A DNA stretch of 64,000 nucleotides from Zopfochytrium polystomum. Taxonomy: Eukaryota > Chytridiomycota > Chytridiomycetes > Chytridiales > Chytridiaceae. The position numbers and the translations under genes were made by a program. Positions within the stretch are counted from its first letter, which is position 1; each line of letters begins with the position of its first letter. Below are positions 1 to 12,791 of the stretch, in pieces. Below the pieces are notes generated by a model that saw only the letters and a program-made list of their open reading frames with translations, searched no databases and had not been told where the DNA came from. The DNA lies in the NCBI GenBank assembly GCA_025765615.1, contig JAIVFJ010000057.1, forward strand, positions 267,515 to 331,514, given 5' to 3'.

Positions 1-328
1 AACCAGAGTTTTTAATTTTTTTTTTTATTTTTTGTGAGGGGCGATGGCGATGGCGATGCATTTCAACCGAGCTCTTAATATAAGCAACATAGGCCGAAAA
101 AGAACGTCTAACCCTAAGCCTTTTTTGATCCACATCTACACTGCAATAGGCTCAATCTCTTTTCCTTTCTTGCCTTCTTTTTTTTTTTTTTTTTTTTTTC
201 CCCCGCTTCTCACCAGCTTCAACCTCTTCTTTCGCGTTGTGGAAAGGCGTGGTCAACGTGCTCATTTTAGACTCGATCCGCCCCCACCTTCCCCCTTCCG
301 CCCCCAACCCGAGGATTCCCGGTGTTGT
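1..328. other. T-rich flank 3' of NAE1
   Basis: I see no gene here. The stretch has poly-T runs (about 180–199) and a short GATGGC repeat near 42–57. It is presumably the 3' UTR or downstream flank of the minus-strand NAE1 gene. Confidence 0.5.
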
Positions 329-608
329 TCACAGCACAAACGTGGCGCTGGTCGACTTGACGCCGTTGAAGATGAGGGTGTTGTTGAGCGGAATGTACTG
401 GTGCGTCGCGAGCTTGATAATCTCCTGCGACGCTATGCCGCCCAGCAGCGCGGCCATCGCGTGCAGTTCGGACGTGCCGGCGCGCACGCTATTTTTTTTT
501 TTTTTTTGTTTGTTTGTTTGTTTGTTTTGTTTTGTTTTGTTTGTTTGTTTTGTTGTTTTCGTTGGAGAAGAAAGAGAGTGTGGGTTAGACGACCCACACA
601 CCTGCTAC

Positions 609-669
<61 letters not shown>

Positions 670-3303
670 AAACCCCAAAGCAACGACAACAAACGGAAAG
701 AAAAACGAAATTAAAAAAAAAAAAAACTTACAAGGCCTGCACAAACTCGTCCGACACGAGCGTCGGGCTCAGCTGGTGCGCCGCGAGCACCGACACCACC
801 GACTTTTTCAAGAGGCCAATGTCGCCCTCCACCTCCTCGTCGTGTTCACCTGTATTATTATTTTTTTTTGTTGGTTTGTTTGTTTGTTTGTTAGTTGGGG
901 GGATTGAAAAAAGGAAAAGAAAAAAACCAGGCGTCAGCTTGGCGTGGGATGTTGCTCGCAAGTTCACCACTCATCTATCCTTACCGGGGTAGCGACGGTG
1001 TGTCGCGTAAAACTTGTCGACGGCCCTCATAACAATGTAGGGTGCAATGTTGGAGTCGATGTCTTCCAGCCATACCCCTGAGAACGATCAATTTGACGAC
1101 GAGGAAAAATCAACAAATTCAAATAAAAGTACAACACACAAGAGAAATAAAAAAAGAGAAAAACCCCAACCCAACCCAAAACTGACCAATGTTTTGCGCC
1201 CTCGCCGTGGCCGGCGCGTACTCTTGCGCCAGAGACCGATACCGGAAGAGCTTCAGGTTGAGCCCGTTCTTGCAGAAACGCTCAATCTCCTCCGCCGCGA
1301 TCGAGTCGACCGCACGGCCCAGCCCCGTCAACAGCGCACCGACCCGCTCCTGCACACGCGCGCAGTCTTGCCTCGCCTTTTGCCGGTAGCTAATGGTTTT
1401 GTGTTTCTTTTTAATAGAGAGAACACCTGAGGGGGGCGCCGAATTCGCTTACATTGTCTGCAAGTGCACGTATGACTCCGTGTCTGCCTTCATGTCGGGA
1501 ACACCGCCAGAGAGCGGGAGCAACCCGCCCCCTTCGTTGTCAACAAAGTCCTTTACAGCCTTGGCAATGATCCAAAAGTTTGCAGACTGCACCGTGTGAG
1601 GAACGAACGGAGAGGGGGTTGTTTCCCCGCGAGGAGGAAATGGGTTTGCAGTCAGCATGGAAAAAGCACCAGGGCGAGAGTACGAGCACGACAAAAAAAA
1701 ATCAACTATACTCAACAGCGGCGGTCAAGTTCTGCGCCTTTGGATCGGAGAGAATCGCGAGCACATCCTTTGGCACAACCGTCTTTTGGGTCGCCCTGAA
1801 CGCCGCCGTGGTCGCCTCGTCGAAATTCTCCTCGTCCGTTCCAGACCCTCGGCGCTTGCTCTTGATCAGCGCCTTGAACTCGTTTCGCTCGGCCGACGTT
1901 TGCGGAAGCGCGCCGCCATGCTACGTTTTGTCGTCGGAATTAAAAAATAAAGGAAAAAACATTTGTGGTGAGAAACAGACAGTCGCGGTGACCAATAAGA
2001 GGTGCAACTTACAGCCGCCTTCCACTCATCCAGACACTGCAGTAAAATGACAATGTACGGGACTGGGATTGAAACTTTAGCAAACAGGAAAGCGCGTTTG
2101 GACGCATCCCCTCACTGTGAGCAAAGCCTACACCGTCCATCTTTTCAAAATTGAAAGTGGATGCGAATTTGGCGAGTTCAGGGAACGGGCAGTCAAGTCG
2201 AAGGTCCAGCGTCTGGTCAGGGTGTGATTCCACAACTAAGAGGATTTCAAGGTGGGTCAGGTCACAGACTTTCGGTGGAATCCAGCCCGCAACTCACTCG
2301 TGTGCTCGGGCACGACCACTCTAATGTATCCAAAGAATCCAATCGACTTCACCACAACAAGAGGAATGTTGGAATCCCAGCATAGCTCGGCCAGCCGCAA
2401 AAGCGTGGCCTCGTCCAGCGCAGTCGTGATAATCATCGTGAACTGGTGGAAGAACGAAGGGTTGCTGTCGAGAAGCGACGCAGGGCTCTGAGAATCGCAG
2501 AAGGGGGGAGCGTCGGACAGTTTCCGTTAAATTCTCTGGGGGATACTGAAAAGCCGAGCGCAGAAAAACAAAAAAAAAAAAAAAAAGCGAGAGGTCGGGG
2601 ACGGCAGGGAATAACGTCAATACCTGGTCAACAAAGCTGCCGGACACTTCATCATTCAGTTCGAGCAGCAGGTCTGTGGTCGCCTTTGCTCGCGACGTCC
2701 CAATGGCCGAGTGATCGATAAAGAAATTGTTGCCGGCGTCGGCGCCCGTCACGACGTGCTCGTCCACGACAACAAACGAACCGATTCCTGCAACGGGACG
2801 CAAAAAAAGAAGAGACGGAGGATTCGAAAGTCGAAACCGGGCGTTTTTCAGCTGGTTGACGTAGAGGAGGAGGAGGAGGGCCTTCCGGAACCATCGCGAA
2901 AATCACCCAACGAGCAACCGATCCTTACCGGGCAGCACCAAGTTCTTCAAAATCTCCGTACCCGTCGCCGTGCCGTTCACAAGACAGATCCGCGACTCCT
3001 CCAGCGCCCGTTGGCCGTGTGCATGCCAGAGCCTGTGCGATGGGGAGGGGGGTGGCGGGAGCAGAAGAGAAGCGCATATCTCAGCCACCAACACAACTGC
3101 CCCGCTTCGCGCTTCCGGATCCCTCCGCCTCCCAAAAAGCCGTTTGTTTCACCCTCGCCACCCCCCCAAAGGGGAAAGCGCATCTCTCACCTGAGCTGGC
3201 GATCATACTTCTGATTCTTGTCAACTTTCGAAGGTGCCTTTGAACATTGGATTGCATGGCCAACGCGGCCGGGGGGCGAGGGGTATCGGGGAGAAGAGTG
3301 CAT
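329..3303 (-). CDS. NAE1: NEDD8-activating enzyme E1 regulatory subunit (APP-BP1/ULA1), 12 exons
   Basis: This is the regulatory half of the heterodimeric E1 that adenylates NEDD8 for cullin neddylation; its partner UBA3 is not in the window. Exons on the minus strand: 3303–3191, 3032–2929, 2787–2624, 2487–2298, 2235–2116, 2074–2013, 1920–1717, 1586–1453, 1389–1187, 1077–985, 849–732 and 488–329. All phases agree and give 554 codons; the human protein has 534 residues. Family landmarks in order are an N-terminal [10 protein letters not shown] segment, the Rossmann region with [12 protein letters not shown] and LPGIGSF, then DAGNNFF, and a C-terminus with [14 protein letters not shown] and a NNTLIF…TSATF ending. 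It lacks the catalytic cysteine, as expected for this subunit. One intron holds a 59-A run (610–668 on the plus strand). The donor at 1716–1711 is GTTGAG. The start ATG at 3303 is the first in frame upstream of the conserved region; the first ~20 residues are uncertain. Confidence 0.93.
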
Positions 3304-3973
3304 GGCGGTTAACACGTTCGTTTTGCTTGTGGGGAGCTGGGCCCGGCACGGAGAGGGAGAGGGGAGGTCGAGGTCGCTCAGGGCTAAATGATGGTGGGGA
3401 GGACGAGAGCTGTGGATCGCTGTCGCCGGCAATGGCGTGCGGAGTGTGTTGGGTTTGCTCGGCGGGGCGTGGGCAAAGGCGTGGGCATCGATTATCCTCC
3501 GATCACGCGGCGCGCGGTGAGATGCGTGTACTATACAACACAAGAAGGATGCGCTTTCATGACGGGTCACGCTCACCCCACTCGCACTACGCGCGTTGGC
3601 TTGAGCCGGTAAATCGGGGATGGGGGTAAGGAGGGCCAAGGGACGGGACGCAATCGCGCATTGCCCGTGACGATCCATGCTGTGGCGTGGGCACTTTGCC
3701 GGAAGTCTTGCCTCACCATTTTCTGACTGGACTTTTTGTTTCTTTGTTCGTCGCCACGAAGGCTCAAGACGAAAGGACTCAGGCAAAGAAGACGACGACG
3801 ACGACGAAGACGACGACGACGAAGAAGGAGAAAAAAAAAAAAAATAAAATAAAATGCGTACGTGCTCGAGTGCTTGCGACGAATAACCAAGACCAGCATC
3901 CCACGCAACTGCCTTCGCTCTCATTTTAGACGTAGATATCTCTCTCACAATAAGAGCCGACAAAGAGCCGCGC

Positions 3974-4056
<83 letters not shown>

Positions 4057-4130
4057 CAAGAAAGAAAAGAAAGAGCAAGGCAGAGCCCGGAACACATCGG
4101 TACATCCCCCCACCCCACTATTTTCCCATC
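3304..4130. other. Intergenic region between NAE1 and NDUFAF6
   Basis: Contains the NAE1 upstream region and the NDUFAF6 3' flank. Holds A-rich GACGAC repeats near 3790–3845 and a long GA microsatellite. I see no conserved coding sequence; the long reading frames here are low-complexity. Confidence 0.5.
3972..4053. repeat. (GA)n microsatellite
   Basis: About 80 bases of nearly pure GA dinucleotides, interrupted once near 3993. On the minus strand it reads as a polypyrimidine tract upstream of NAE1. Confidence 0.95.
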
Positions 4131-5418
4131 TCACAACCCGAGCTTTTTCCGCCGCCAAAGGCTAAACGGCACGCGCCAATTCCTCTGCGCCAACCGCCCA
4201 TTAAAGACGTCAAACTGCGCCTTCTCCAGGCTCTTTAAGAACTCGTCACACGGAATCCCAAACAGCAACACGGGGCTCGCCACCTCGAGCAGCGCCTTCT
4301 CCCGCGTGTCGCCCGGCTTGGCCCGTATGTCCCGGATGTGCGCTCGCGCCGTCGATATGTGGTTGTTGGCCGTCGTCGCAACGTCCAACACGGCGTCCTT
4401 GAGTGCTCTCTGGCGGCGGCCGTTTGCGGAAAAACGTCCTCGGCGGACACGAGATGCTGTTTGCCGATTGAAAGTGTGGTTGGAAGAAAGAGAGTTGAGC
4501 GTAAGACGAGTGTACCCCCTCCGCCTTTCGCCTTTCTCACCTTCGCCATCACTTCCGACGGCAGGCTCATTTTTCGGTACTGAATGTTTGCCGGCACGCC
4601 GCGAATGGCCGTCGCGATTCCGTGCGCTTTCCCAATGTGGCTGGCGATATGGTCCATCTGCGTGTCCCGCACCCCAAGCGACTCGAGGTGCAGGTACAGG
4701 AGACTGGACGCCGTGTTTTCCCCATAGTTTTCGAGCTCCTGGACGGTGTTGTACTGCGTCGCTAGCAAGTCGTTTTCCTGCGCGTAACGAGGGGTTGGTA
4801 GTATTATTATTTTTGTGAATATTGGCGGGTGGGAGGAGTTCATGGATATATTACCCGCGCGGTCAGTATCCGCCGAAACCACGACTGAGAGAGCTCGCCG
4901 TGCTCCAGCGCGTCCGCGAGGGCCACGGTGACGGGATGGTCTGGTGGGCGACCCTGTTGGGAATTTTTGAAGTTTGGGTGTGAGCTTGTTTGTCTCAAAG
5001 CGATCGCCAAATTTCCCCGCCCGGCCACCGAGAAAGAAAGAAACATGACGACAGAAGGACGGAAAGGGAGGGAGAGGAATGGGGCTAAAGAGTAAAGAGG
5101 AGAGAGAAGGGCAAGGAAAGCGAAGGAAGTGCATGGACGGACGGACGGACGGCCACGCAACACACGCACGTCAAAAGTGTTTGCGACGGCGTCGCGCCAA
5201 AAGGCGAAGCGCATGCGGCCGATGGTGGGATCCTTGACGTGGTCCCTGACGAGGGCGGTCTCGACGTTGAAGGCGCGCACGGCCCAAGTGGCGGACCAGG
5301 CGCGTGTGGGCAGGAACAGCGCGGCCATGTACGACTCCCAGTCGGACGAGCGCACGGCGGCCTGGCAGTGCGCGACGGCGCGCTGCACGGCCGCGGAGCC
5401 GCCACCGGCCCCGGCCAT
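4131..5418 (-). CDS. NDUFAF6: Complex I assembly factor NDUFAF6 (squalene/phytoene synthase fold), one apparent frameshift
   Basis: A mitochondrial assembly factor for respiratory complex I, built on a phytoene-synthase fold. Exons on the minus strand: 5418–5170, 4953–4855, 4777–4541 and 4456–4131. Conserved blocks are LRAFNVE-like (RAFNVETALVRDHV), TIGRMRFAFWRDAV, LENYGENTASSLLYL, HIASHIGKAHGI and a C-terminal EFLKSLEKAQFDVF. The first three exons are in phase. In exon 4 the conserved frame shifts by one base between about 4411 and 4430, in an AGAGAG/GCC-rich spot. Adding one base gives 304 codons and restores continuous similarity. A 26-nt GT…AG alternative exists but is too short to be likely. 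The start is the ATG after an in-frame upstream ATG (5457) whose peptide is Pro/His-rich. No obvious targeting peptide is visible. It is divergent from SF3B1. Confidence 0.88.
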
Positions 5419-5788
5419 TACTGTGTGCGAGGTGTGGGGAGGGTGCGGGGCTGACAAGTCAGTCAGCTAGTCGTTCGGTTCAGTCGGTCAGTCGGGGAGG
5501 ACTGCGGAATGAATACTTGAATATTGGCTCGGGGAGGGACAAGTCACAAAATCCGAGGTTTGTGATAAAGAGAAACCGCCCCCCCTGTGCCTGCCCCAAG
5601 GCAGCAGCAGCTCCAGCAGCAGTAGCAGCGTTATCAGCGGCGGCACGCAACCCACCCACCACCACCACCACCGCCACCACCACCCCTCGATCGATTGATA
5701 CCCTCCCACCTCCCAGTTAGTCCCTTTTTCGCGACCCCCCCCCCCCCCCCTGAATCCTTCTCATCGCCTCGTGCCCCACTGTTCCTCG
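5419..5788. promoter_or_regulatory. Bidirectional promoter region between NDUFAF6 and SF3B1
   Basis: 370 bases separate the two divergent start codons. The region contains (CAGCAG)-rich, (CACCAC)-rich and poly-C tracts (5733–5749). No clear TATA box is visible. The promoter role is inferred from the divergent arrangement. Confidence 0.5.
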
Positions 5789-8700
5789 ATGGCCGATCAG
5801 GGTGAGCTGGTTCCTTTTTTATGATTTTTCGCCCGCGACCACAGCTTACTGACCTCACCACCCTCGACTGCGGGATTCTTGCAACCTATTAACACAAACC
5901 CGCCCCCCCCCCCACCTCTAACCCACAAAAATAAAATACACCACCACCCCACCCCATCTACCCATCCCTGCACAATGCAGACTCGATCGACGAAGAGATC
6001 CGCCGGGCCCAGGAGTCTCGCAAGACAGCGAGAGCCTCCAAGCTCACCACCACCACAACCTACCAGAACCCCGACAAGATAGCACTCGTTGGGGCAGTCA
6101 GCTACGACAAGGACCTTTACGATCGCGGCAACGATGCGGACGACTACGACCAGGCGCTGGCCGTTGGCGCCGGCGGCGACGACATGGACGCGGACGACTC
6201 GAACGCGATGAAGGCCAAACGCTTGAGCTCGTACACCGCCCCCAAAGAGATTTACAACGACATTCTCGCTGCAGACGAGGACACCGTGGACCCCTTTGCC
6301 GGCAAGTCAACGTCGCGGAAAATCATCGACAGGGAAGACGACTACCGCAAGCAGCGATTCAACCGGCAGCTTTCCCCCGAGCGCGTCGACGCCTTCAACA
6401 CGGACAAGTCGGCTCCAAAGCCCGACGGCGACGTCCGCTCCTACTCTGACGTGATTCGCGAAAGCGAATTGGAAAGGGAGCACAAGCGCACCTTGGCCAG
6501 AGTTCAAGAAAAGAAGCGCGAGATGGCGGAGGATGCCGCCGCTGGACTGGAAAGCGATCAACCCTCTGCAGAGGCTCCCGCTGCTGCGCCTAAAAAGCGG
6601 CGCTGGGACCAAGGTGACCCCGAGGTACCGCCAAAGCCGACATCAGAGTGGGAAGACGACGCTCCGGCGGCTGCCCCCACCGAGAAGCCGGCGCGGCAGC
6701 GTGCCTCGCGTTGGGACGACGACGATGGCTCTTCAAAAGCTGCAGCGGCGGCAGGAGCGGCTGCTGCTCCGGCCCCGCGCAAGCGAAACCGATGGGACGA
6801 GACTCCTGTCGCTGCGACGCCCGTCGGCGGTGGCGGCGCGTGGGATGCCACGCCTCGTGGCGCCGGCGGACTCGGCGGTGTAGCGGCCACGCCGACGGGG
6901 ACAAAGCGGTCACGTTGGGACGAGACTCCGGTTGCTGCCGCCGGCCAGTTTGCCGCGACTCCGATCGGCTTGGCGGGCATGGGCATGGCAACGCCAATGG
7001 GGATGAACGCCATTCCCATGACTCCCGAGGCCGTCAACGCCATGCGCTGGGAAAAGGAAATCGACACTCGCAATCGGCCCATGACGGACGAGGAGCTTGA
7101 CTCGATCCTCCCTTCCAAGGGATACAAAATCATTGAGGCCCCGGCCTCTTATGTGCCGATCCGAACGCCAGCGAGGAAGCTGATGGCTACGCCGACGCCG
7201 GTCGCTGGGCAATTTGGAGCTGGCTTTATGATGCAAGACGAAAACCAAACCGCGCCGTTTGAGGTGCCGCCCGAAATTGCGAGCATCGGATCCCTTCAGT
7301 TCTTCAAGCCCGAGGACATGAAGCACTTTGGGAAGCTCTTGGACAACCGCGAGGACCTTGAGCTGACCGTCGACGAGCTGAAAGAGCGCAAAATCATGCG
7401 ACTCCTTTTGAAAATCAAGAACGGCACACCGCCCGTCAGAAAGGCGGCTCTGCGCCAGATCACCGACAAGGCTCGCGAGTTTGGCGCCGGTCCGCTGTTC
7501 AACCAGATTCTTCCGCTGCTGATGTCGCCGACCCTCGAGGACCAGGAGCGGCACTTGCTGGTGAAGGTCATTGACCGCATTCTTTACAAGCTGGACGACC
7601 TCGTCCGTCCGTACGTGCACAAGATTTTGGTCGTCATCGAGCCTCTTTTGATTGACGAGGACTACTACGCCCGCGTCGAAGGCCGTGAAATCATTTCCAA
7701 CCTGAGCAAGGCCGCCGGTCTCGCGACAATGATTGCGACGATGCGACCGGACATTGACCACGTGGACGAATACGTGCGAAACACGACGGCGAGGGCGTTT
7801 TCCGTGGTCGCCTCTGCTCTGGGTATCCCCGCCTTGCTTCCCTTTTTGAAGGCCGTTTGCCGGTCGAAAAAGTCGTGGCAGGCGCGCCACACGGGTATCA
7901 AGATTGTCCAGCAGATTGCGATTCTCATGGGGTGCGCCGTGCTGCCGCACCTGACGTCCCTGGTAGAGGCCATTTACAAGGGCCTCGAAGACGAAGAACA
8001 GCAAAAAGTGCGAACCATCACCGCCTTGGCCATCGCGGCGCTGGCCGAGGCGGCGGCGCCATACGGTATCGAGTCGTTTGACGAAGCGCTCAAACCACTG
8101 TGGAACGGCATCAAGAAGCACCGCGGCAAGGGGCTGGCGGCGTTTTTGAAAGCGATCGGGTACATCATCCCGCTCATGGACGCCAAGTACGCCAACATTT
8201 GCACGCGCGAAGTGATGGACACGCTCATCCGCGAGTTCCAGAGCCCGGACGAAGAAATGAAAAAGATTGTGCTCAAGGTGGTGAAGCAGTGCGCCGGCAC
8301 GGAGGGCGTGGAGCCGGCGTACATCAAGTCGAACATCTTGCCCGAGTTTTTCAAAAACTTTTGGGTCCGCCGAAACGCGCTCGACAAGCGAAACGCAAAG
8401 CAGCTGGTCGAGACGACGGTCGAGCTGGCGCAAAAGGTCGGCGTCACCGAGATTGTGGGGCGCATCGTGGAGGACCTGAAGGACGAATCTGAGCCGTACC
8501 GCAAGATGGTGATGGAGACGATCGAGAACATTGTGTCGACGCTCGGGTCGTCGGACATTGACGACCGCCTGGAGGAAGTGCTGATTGACGGCATCCTGTA
8601 CGCGTTCCAGGAGCAGACGGTGGAGGACGTTGTGATGCTGAACGGGTTCGGGACGGTGGTCAACTCGCTCGGAGTGCGGGTCAAGCCTTATTTGCCGCAG

Positions 8701-9822
8701 ATCTGCTCGACGATCCTGTGGCGGCTGAACAACAAGTCGGCCAAGGTGCGGCAGCAAGCGGCGGACCTGATTTCGCGGATCGCGGTGGTGATGCGGACGT
8801 GCGGCGAGGAGAAGCTGATGGGCCACCTGGGGGTGGTGCTGTACGAGTACCTGGGCGAGGAGTACCCCGAGGTGCTGGGGTCGATCCTGAAGGGGCTCAA
8901 GTCGATCGTGAACGTGATTGGGATGGGCAGCATGACGCCGCCGATCAAGGACCTGCTGCCGCGGCTGACGCCGATCCTGAAGAACCGGCACGAGAAGGTG
9001 CAGGAGAACTGCATCGACCTCGTGGGGCGGATCGCGGACCGCGGGGCCGAGTTTGTGTCTGCTCGCGAGTGGATGCGCATCTGCTTTGAGCTGCTGGACC
9101 TGCTCAAGGCGCACAAGAAGGGCATCCGGCGGGCGGCGGTCAACACGTTTGGGTACATTGCCAAGGCGATCGGCCCGCAGGACGTGCTGGCGACGCTGCT
9201 CAACAACCTCAAGGTGCAGGAGCGGCAGAACCGCGTGTGCACGACGGTGGCGATCGCGATCGTCGCCGAGACGTGCTCGCCGTTCACGGTGCTGCCGGCC
9301 CTGATGAACGAGTACCGCGTGCCGGAGCTGAACGTGCAGAACGGCGTGCTCAAGTCGCTGTCTTTTCTCTTCGAGTACATTGGCGAGATGGGCAAGGACT
9401 ACATTTACGCGGTGACGCCGCTGCTCGAGGACGCGCTGATGGACCGCGACCTGGTGCACCGGCAGACGGCGTGCACGACGGTCAAGCACATATCGCTTGG
9501 GGTGTTTGGGCTCGGGTGCGAGGACGCGCTGACGCACCTGCTCAACTACGTGTGGCCGAACGTGTTTGAGACCTCCCCGCACGTCATCAACGCGGTCATG
9601 GACGCGATCGAGGGCACGCGCGTGTCGCTCGGCCCCGGGACGGTGCTGAATTACCTGCTGCAGGGCATGTTCCACCCCGCGCGCCGGGTGCGCGAGATTT
9701 ACTGGAAGATTTACAATAACGCGTACATCGGCGCCCAGGACGCGCTGGTGGCGTATTACCCGAAAGTCGAGAGCGACGGGCGCAATTGCTACGACAAGTA
9801 CGAGCTGAGTTATTGTATTTGA
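5789..9822 (+). CDS. SF3B1: Splicing factor 3B subunit 1 (SF3b155)
   Basis: Core scaffold of the U2 snRNP SF3b complex, which clamps the branch-site helix. Coding exons are 5789–5801 (13 nt) and 5981–9822; the phase joins MADQ to [11 protein letters not shown], giving 1284 residues (human 1304). The N-terminal third carries several RWDETP repeats (around 6710–6930), the U2AF/NIPP1-type ligand motifs, and an RTPARKL segment that in the family contacts p14. From about residue 400 the protein is a continuous HEAT-repeat superhelix, nearly identical to animal SF3B1. The cancer hot-spot lysine (human K700) is conserved at about residue 680, within the motif QQKVRT. The C-terminus ends in a YELSY-type motif. 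Codon use is very GC-rich, which leaves a 1271-codon antisense frame open; I regard that as an artefact. Confidence 0.97.
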
Positions 9823-10290
9823 TTTGAAAAGAAAAGAAAAAAAAAAGCAACCACACGCAACACACACGGCAACAAAATGTTGTTGTTGTTGTTGTTGTTG
9901 TTTTGTGAGTGTAGTGTGTAGTAGCAGTGCTTGCGTTTGTGTGTTTGCGCTTGCTGTGCTGTGACTGATCCCTGGGCAAGTGTGAGCAAAAAGTGATAAG
10001 TGTGTCTGTTGTGTTTTTGGTTGAATGGTTGTCGTTGTATGTTGTTGTTGTTGTTGTTGTTGGTTGGCACCAGTGAAAGAGTGAAAGGGTGGTCGCAATC
10101 TCATTGTGGTCCATCTCTTTTTTGTTTTTTTTCTTCTCTCTCTCTCTCCCTCTCTCTGTCTCTCGAACCAGAAAAAAAAAACAACAAAAACAGAAAAAGG
10201 ATTAGTGACAAGGATCGACTCTCTCGCACACACGCAAATACCCTTCAGGGCCACCCAAACATCCTCGACTCGCGCGCGTCGATCGCCTGA
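9823..10290. other. Intergenic, (TTG)n-rich
   Basis: SF3B1 3' flank and upstream region of the next gene. Holds two GTT trinucleotide runs (about 9878–9902 and 10040–10062) and a CT run near 10136–10162. No gene is seen. Confidence 0.6.
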
Positions 10291-10666
10291 ATGAAGCGCG
10301 CCGCCGCAGCCGTCGCCACCGCCGCCGTCAAAAAGTCCAAGATGTCTGGTGAGGGCGAGCGGGCGAGCAGGAGAGCAGGAGGGGGGGCAGGGCAGGGCAG
10401 GGCAGGGCAGGCAGGCGAGGAGAGAGGAGAGCCAGCAGCGAGAAGATTTGAAGAGGGAAGGGAGACGGGGCGGCGGACTTGGGAGTGGGGGGGAACGACG
10501 ACGACGACGACCGACGACGATTTGGAGGGAGGGAGGGAGGGGTGGGCCCTGTTTTTCTGCCCTCGCCCCACAGCTCTCGCCCACCGCATGCAACCCGCAA
10601 CGCAACCGCCTTGCAAAAAACTGACTAATCCGGCAACCCCACCCCAAACCCCACCCCCAACCCAAC

Positions 10667-10706
<40 letters not shown>

Positions 10707-12567
10707 AAAAAACAACAAAAAACAAAAAACGAAAAAAAATTAATTAAAACAACAACAGCGTACGCCCGCGAGCGCGCGGTCGCGGTCGAGGCCGTGCTGC
10801 GCGCGTCGGCCCTGTGCCAGCGCGTCTTTAAGCACGTCGTCGCGGGACAGACCGCGCTCACGAAGGAGGACAAGTCGCCCGTCACGAGTTGAGAGTTGTT
10901 TCGTTGTTTTTGGTTTTGTGTTGTGCGATGTTCATTGCACTCGCACTTGCACTCAATCACACTCACTCACACACACACATACACGTACACACACACACCC
11001 ACACCCACACACACACACACGCACACACGCACATCCACACGCAAACCAGTCGCCGACTTTGGCGCGCAGGCCCTCGTCAACTCGCTCCTGCACCGCCACT
11101 TCCCCGACGACCCCATCGTCGGCGAAGAAGACTCGGCCGACCTGCAAAAGGACCCGCGCCTCCGCGACAAGGTGCTCGACCTCGTCAACGGCGTGCTCGC
11201 GGACGAGAACGTCCTCGTTGTGAGCGATGCGGCGGCGGCGGCGACGGAGGGAGAGGCGGAGGGTGAGGGTGTGGGAGAGGTGAAGAAGAAGGAGAAGGAT
11301 GAGGAGAAGGAGGAGAAGATGTCGGCGGAGGAGGTGAGTTTGTTTGTTAGTTGTTTTTTTTTTTTTTTTTTTTTTTTTTTGGTTCGTTTTCTTTATTTCT
11401 GTTTGATATTTGGTTTTGATTTTTTTTGTTTCTGGCGTCCTCCGTCCACACACACAGATGCTTCGGTGCATTGACCTCGGAAACTACGCGGGTGGACCAA
11501 AGGGACGGTTTTGGACGCTGGATCCGATCGGTACGCGCGTCGCGCTTGTTTCTTTCTTTTTTTTTTTTTTTTTTTTTTTTCGCACTAGTCACCCACACAC
11601 TCGCACACACATACACACACACTCACACACAAAAATCAGACGGAACAAAGGGCTTCCTCCGCGGCGAGCAGTTTGCCGTGTGCCTCGCGCTCGTCGAGGA
11701 CGGCAAAGTCAACTTTGGCGTGCTCGGATGCCCCAACTTGCCCCTCGACCTCGCCAAACCGGACGGCGAGCGCGGATCGCTGTTTATCGCCGCCAGGGGA
11801 GAGGGCGCGTATCAGGTATTCAAAGTTTTTTTTTTTTCCTTTTTTCTTTTCTATTTTTTCTTTCTTGTTTGTGTTCTCACAGACACACACATACACACCA
11901 CCAACACCACACCCACTGCAAAGCGCCCCTTCTCGACCTCGACCGAGACGCGCATCCACGCGAGCGCCGTGACGGACCCGTCGCAGACCTTTTTCTGCGA
12001 GTCGGTCGAGGCCGGCCACTCGTCGCAGTCGGACGCGGCGCGCATCGGCGCGCTCCTCGGGCTCTCGCGCGACTCGGTCCGCATGGACAGCCAGTGCAAG
12101 TACGGCGTCGTCGCGCGCGGCGAGGCCGGCATTTACCTGCGCTTGCCCGTCAGCGAGGCGTACCAGGAGAAGATTTGGGTGAGCGCGTGCGAGCGTGTGT
12201 GTTTTATTTTTGAAATTTTGTATGCGGCGACAGATTTTGTAACCCCAAACACGCACACAACATACACAAAAATATATTAAAAAACGCAAAGGACCACGCG
12301 GCCGGCAGTTTGCTGATCGAAGAGTCCGGCGGCGTCGTGACGGACGTGCACGGGCGGCCGCTCGACTTTTCGCGCGGCCGCACGCTCGCCGGGAACAAGG
12401 GCGTTGTGGCGGCGGCGCCGGGCGTCGCGGCGGCCGTCATGGCGGCCGTCAGCAAGGTGCTGGAGGAGAACAAGGAGAAGAAGAAGGAGAAGGAAGAGAA
12501 GGAGAAGGAAGGGGAGAAAAAGAAGGAGGGGGAGAAGGGGGCCAAGGGCGGCGCCGCGTCGCTCTGA
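10291..12567 (+). CDS. 3'(2'),5'-bisphosphate nucleotidase (HAL2/MET22 type), 7 exons
   Basis: Hydrolyses the sulfation by-product PAP to AMP, and PAPS to APS; it is a Mg-dependent, Li/Na-sensitive member of the inositol monophosphatase superfamily. Exons: 10291–10348, 10759–10887, 11050–11333, 11458–11530, 11640–11815, 11924–12178 and 12292–12567, total 416 residues. Superfamily motifs are all present: KSPVT with ADFGAQ near residues 58–69, metal-binding GEED (87–90), DPIDGTKGF (179–187) and WDHAAG (325–330). Overall order matches the yeast Met22/plant SAL1 type rather than animal BPNT1. Oddities are a Lys/Glu-rich insert before exon 4 and a Lys/Glu-rich C-terminal tail. The intron 2 donor reads GTTGAG. 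Introns carry long CA and poly-T tracts. Confidence 0.92.
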
Positions 12568-12791
12568 TTGTGTTGGAACCGGTCCGCAATACACTTTTTC
12601 CGCTAAAAGAAAAATCTCTGCGCCTCCAGTACTCGGCCTTGTCAGACAGAAGCGTCCGGGGGGAACCGGATCGCAGATCGCCCCTGTCCCTCCTCGTCGA
12701 CCTCTCGAATCCAGTGCCGAAATAGCTGCGCGCGCGCGCGCGATCCACATACACCACCAGCTCCCCCCCAAGCCTTCCCTTCCATCACACG

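Noticed and set aside
44..992. Plus-strand frames with long Lys or Phe runs
   Set aside because: They are translations of poly-A/poly-T tracts and of the antisense of NAE1 exons.
4411..4440. A 26-nt intron in NDUFAF6 that would restore frame
   Set aside because: GT…AG borders exist, but 26 nt is far shorter than every other intron here and removing it deletes residues that align with the family; a one-base indel explains the data better.
6910..10725. 1271-codon open frame antisense to SF3B1
   Set aside because: It mirrors the SF3B1 gene, whose GC-ending codons remove stops on the other strand. The translation is Arg/His/Gln-biased with no family motif.
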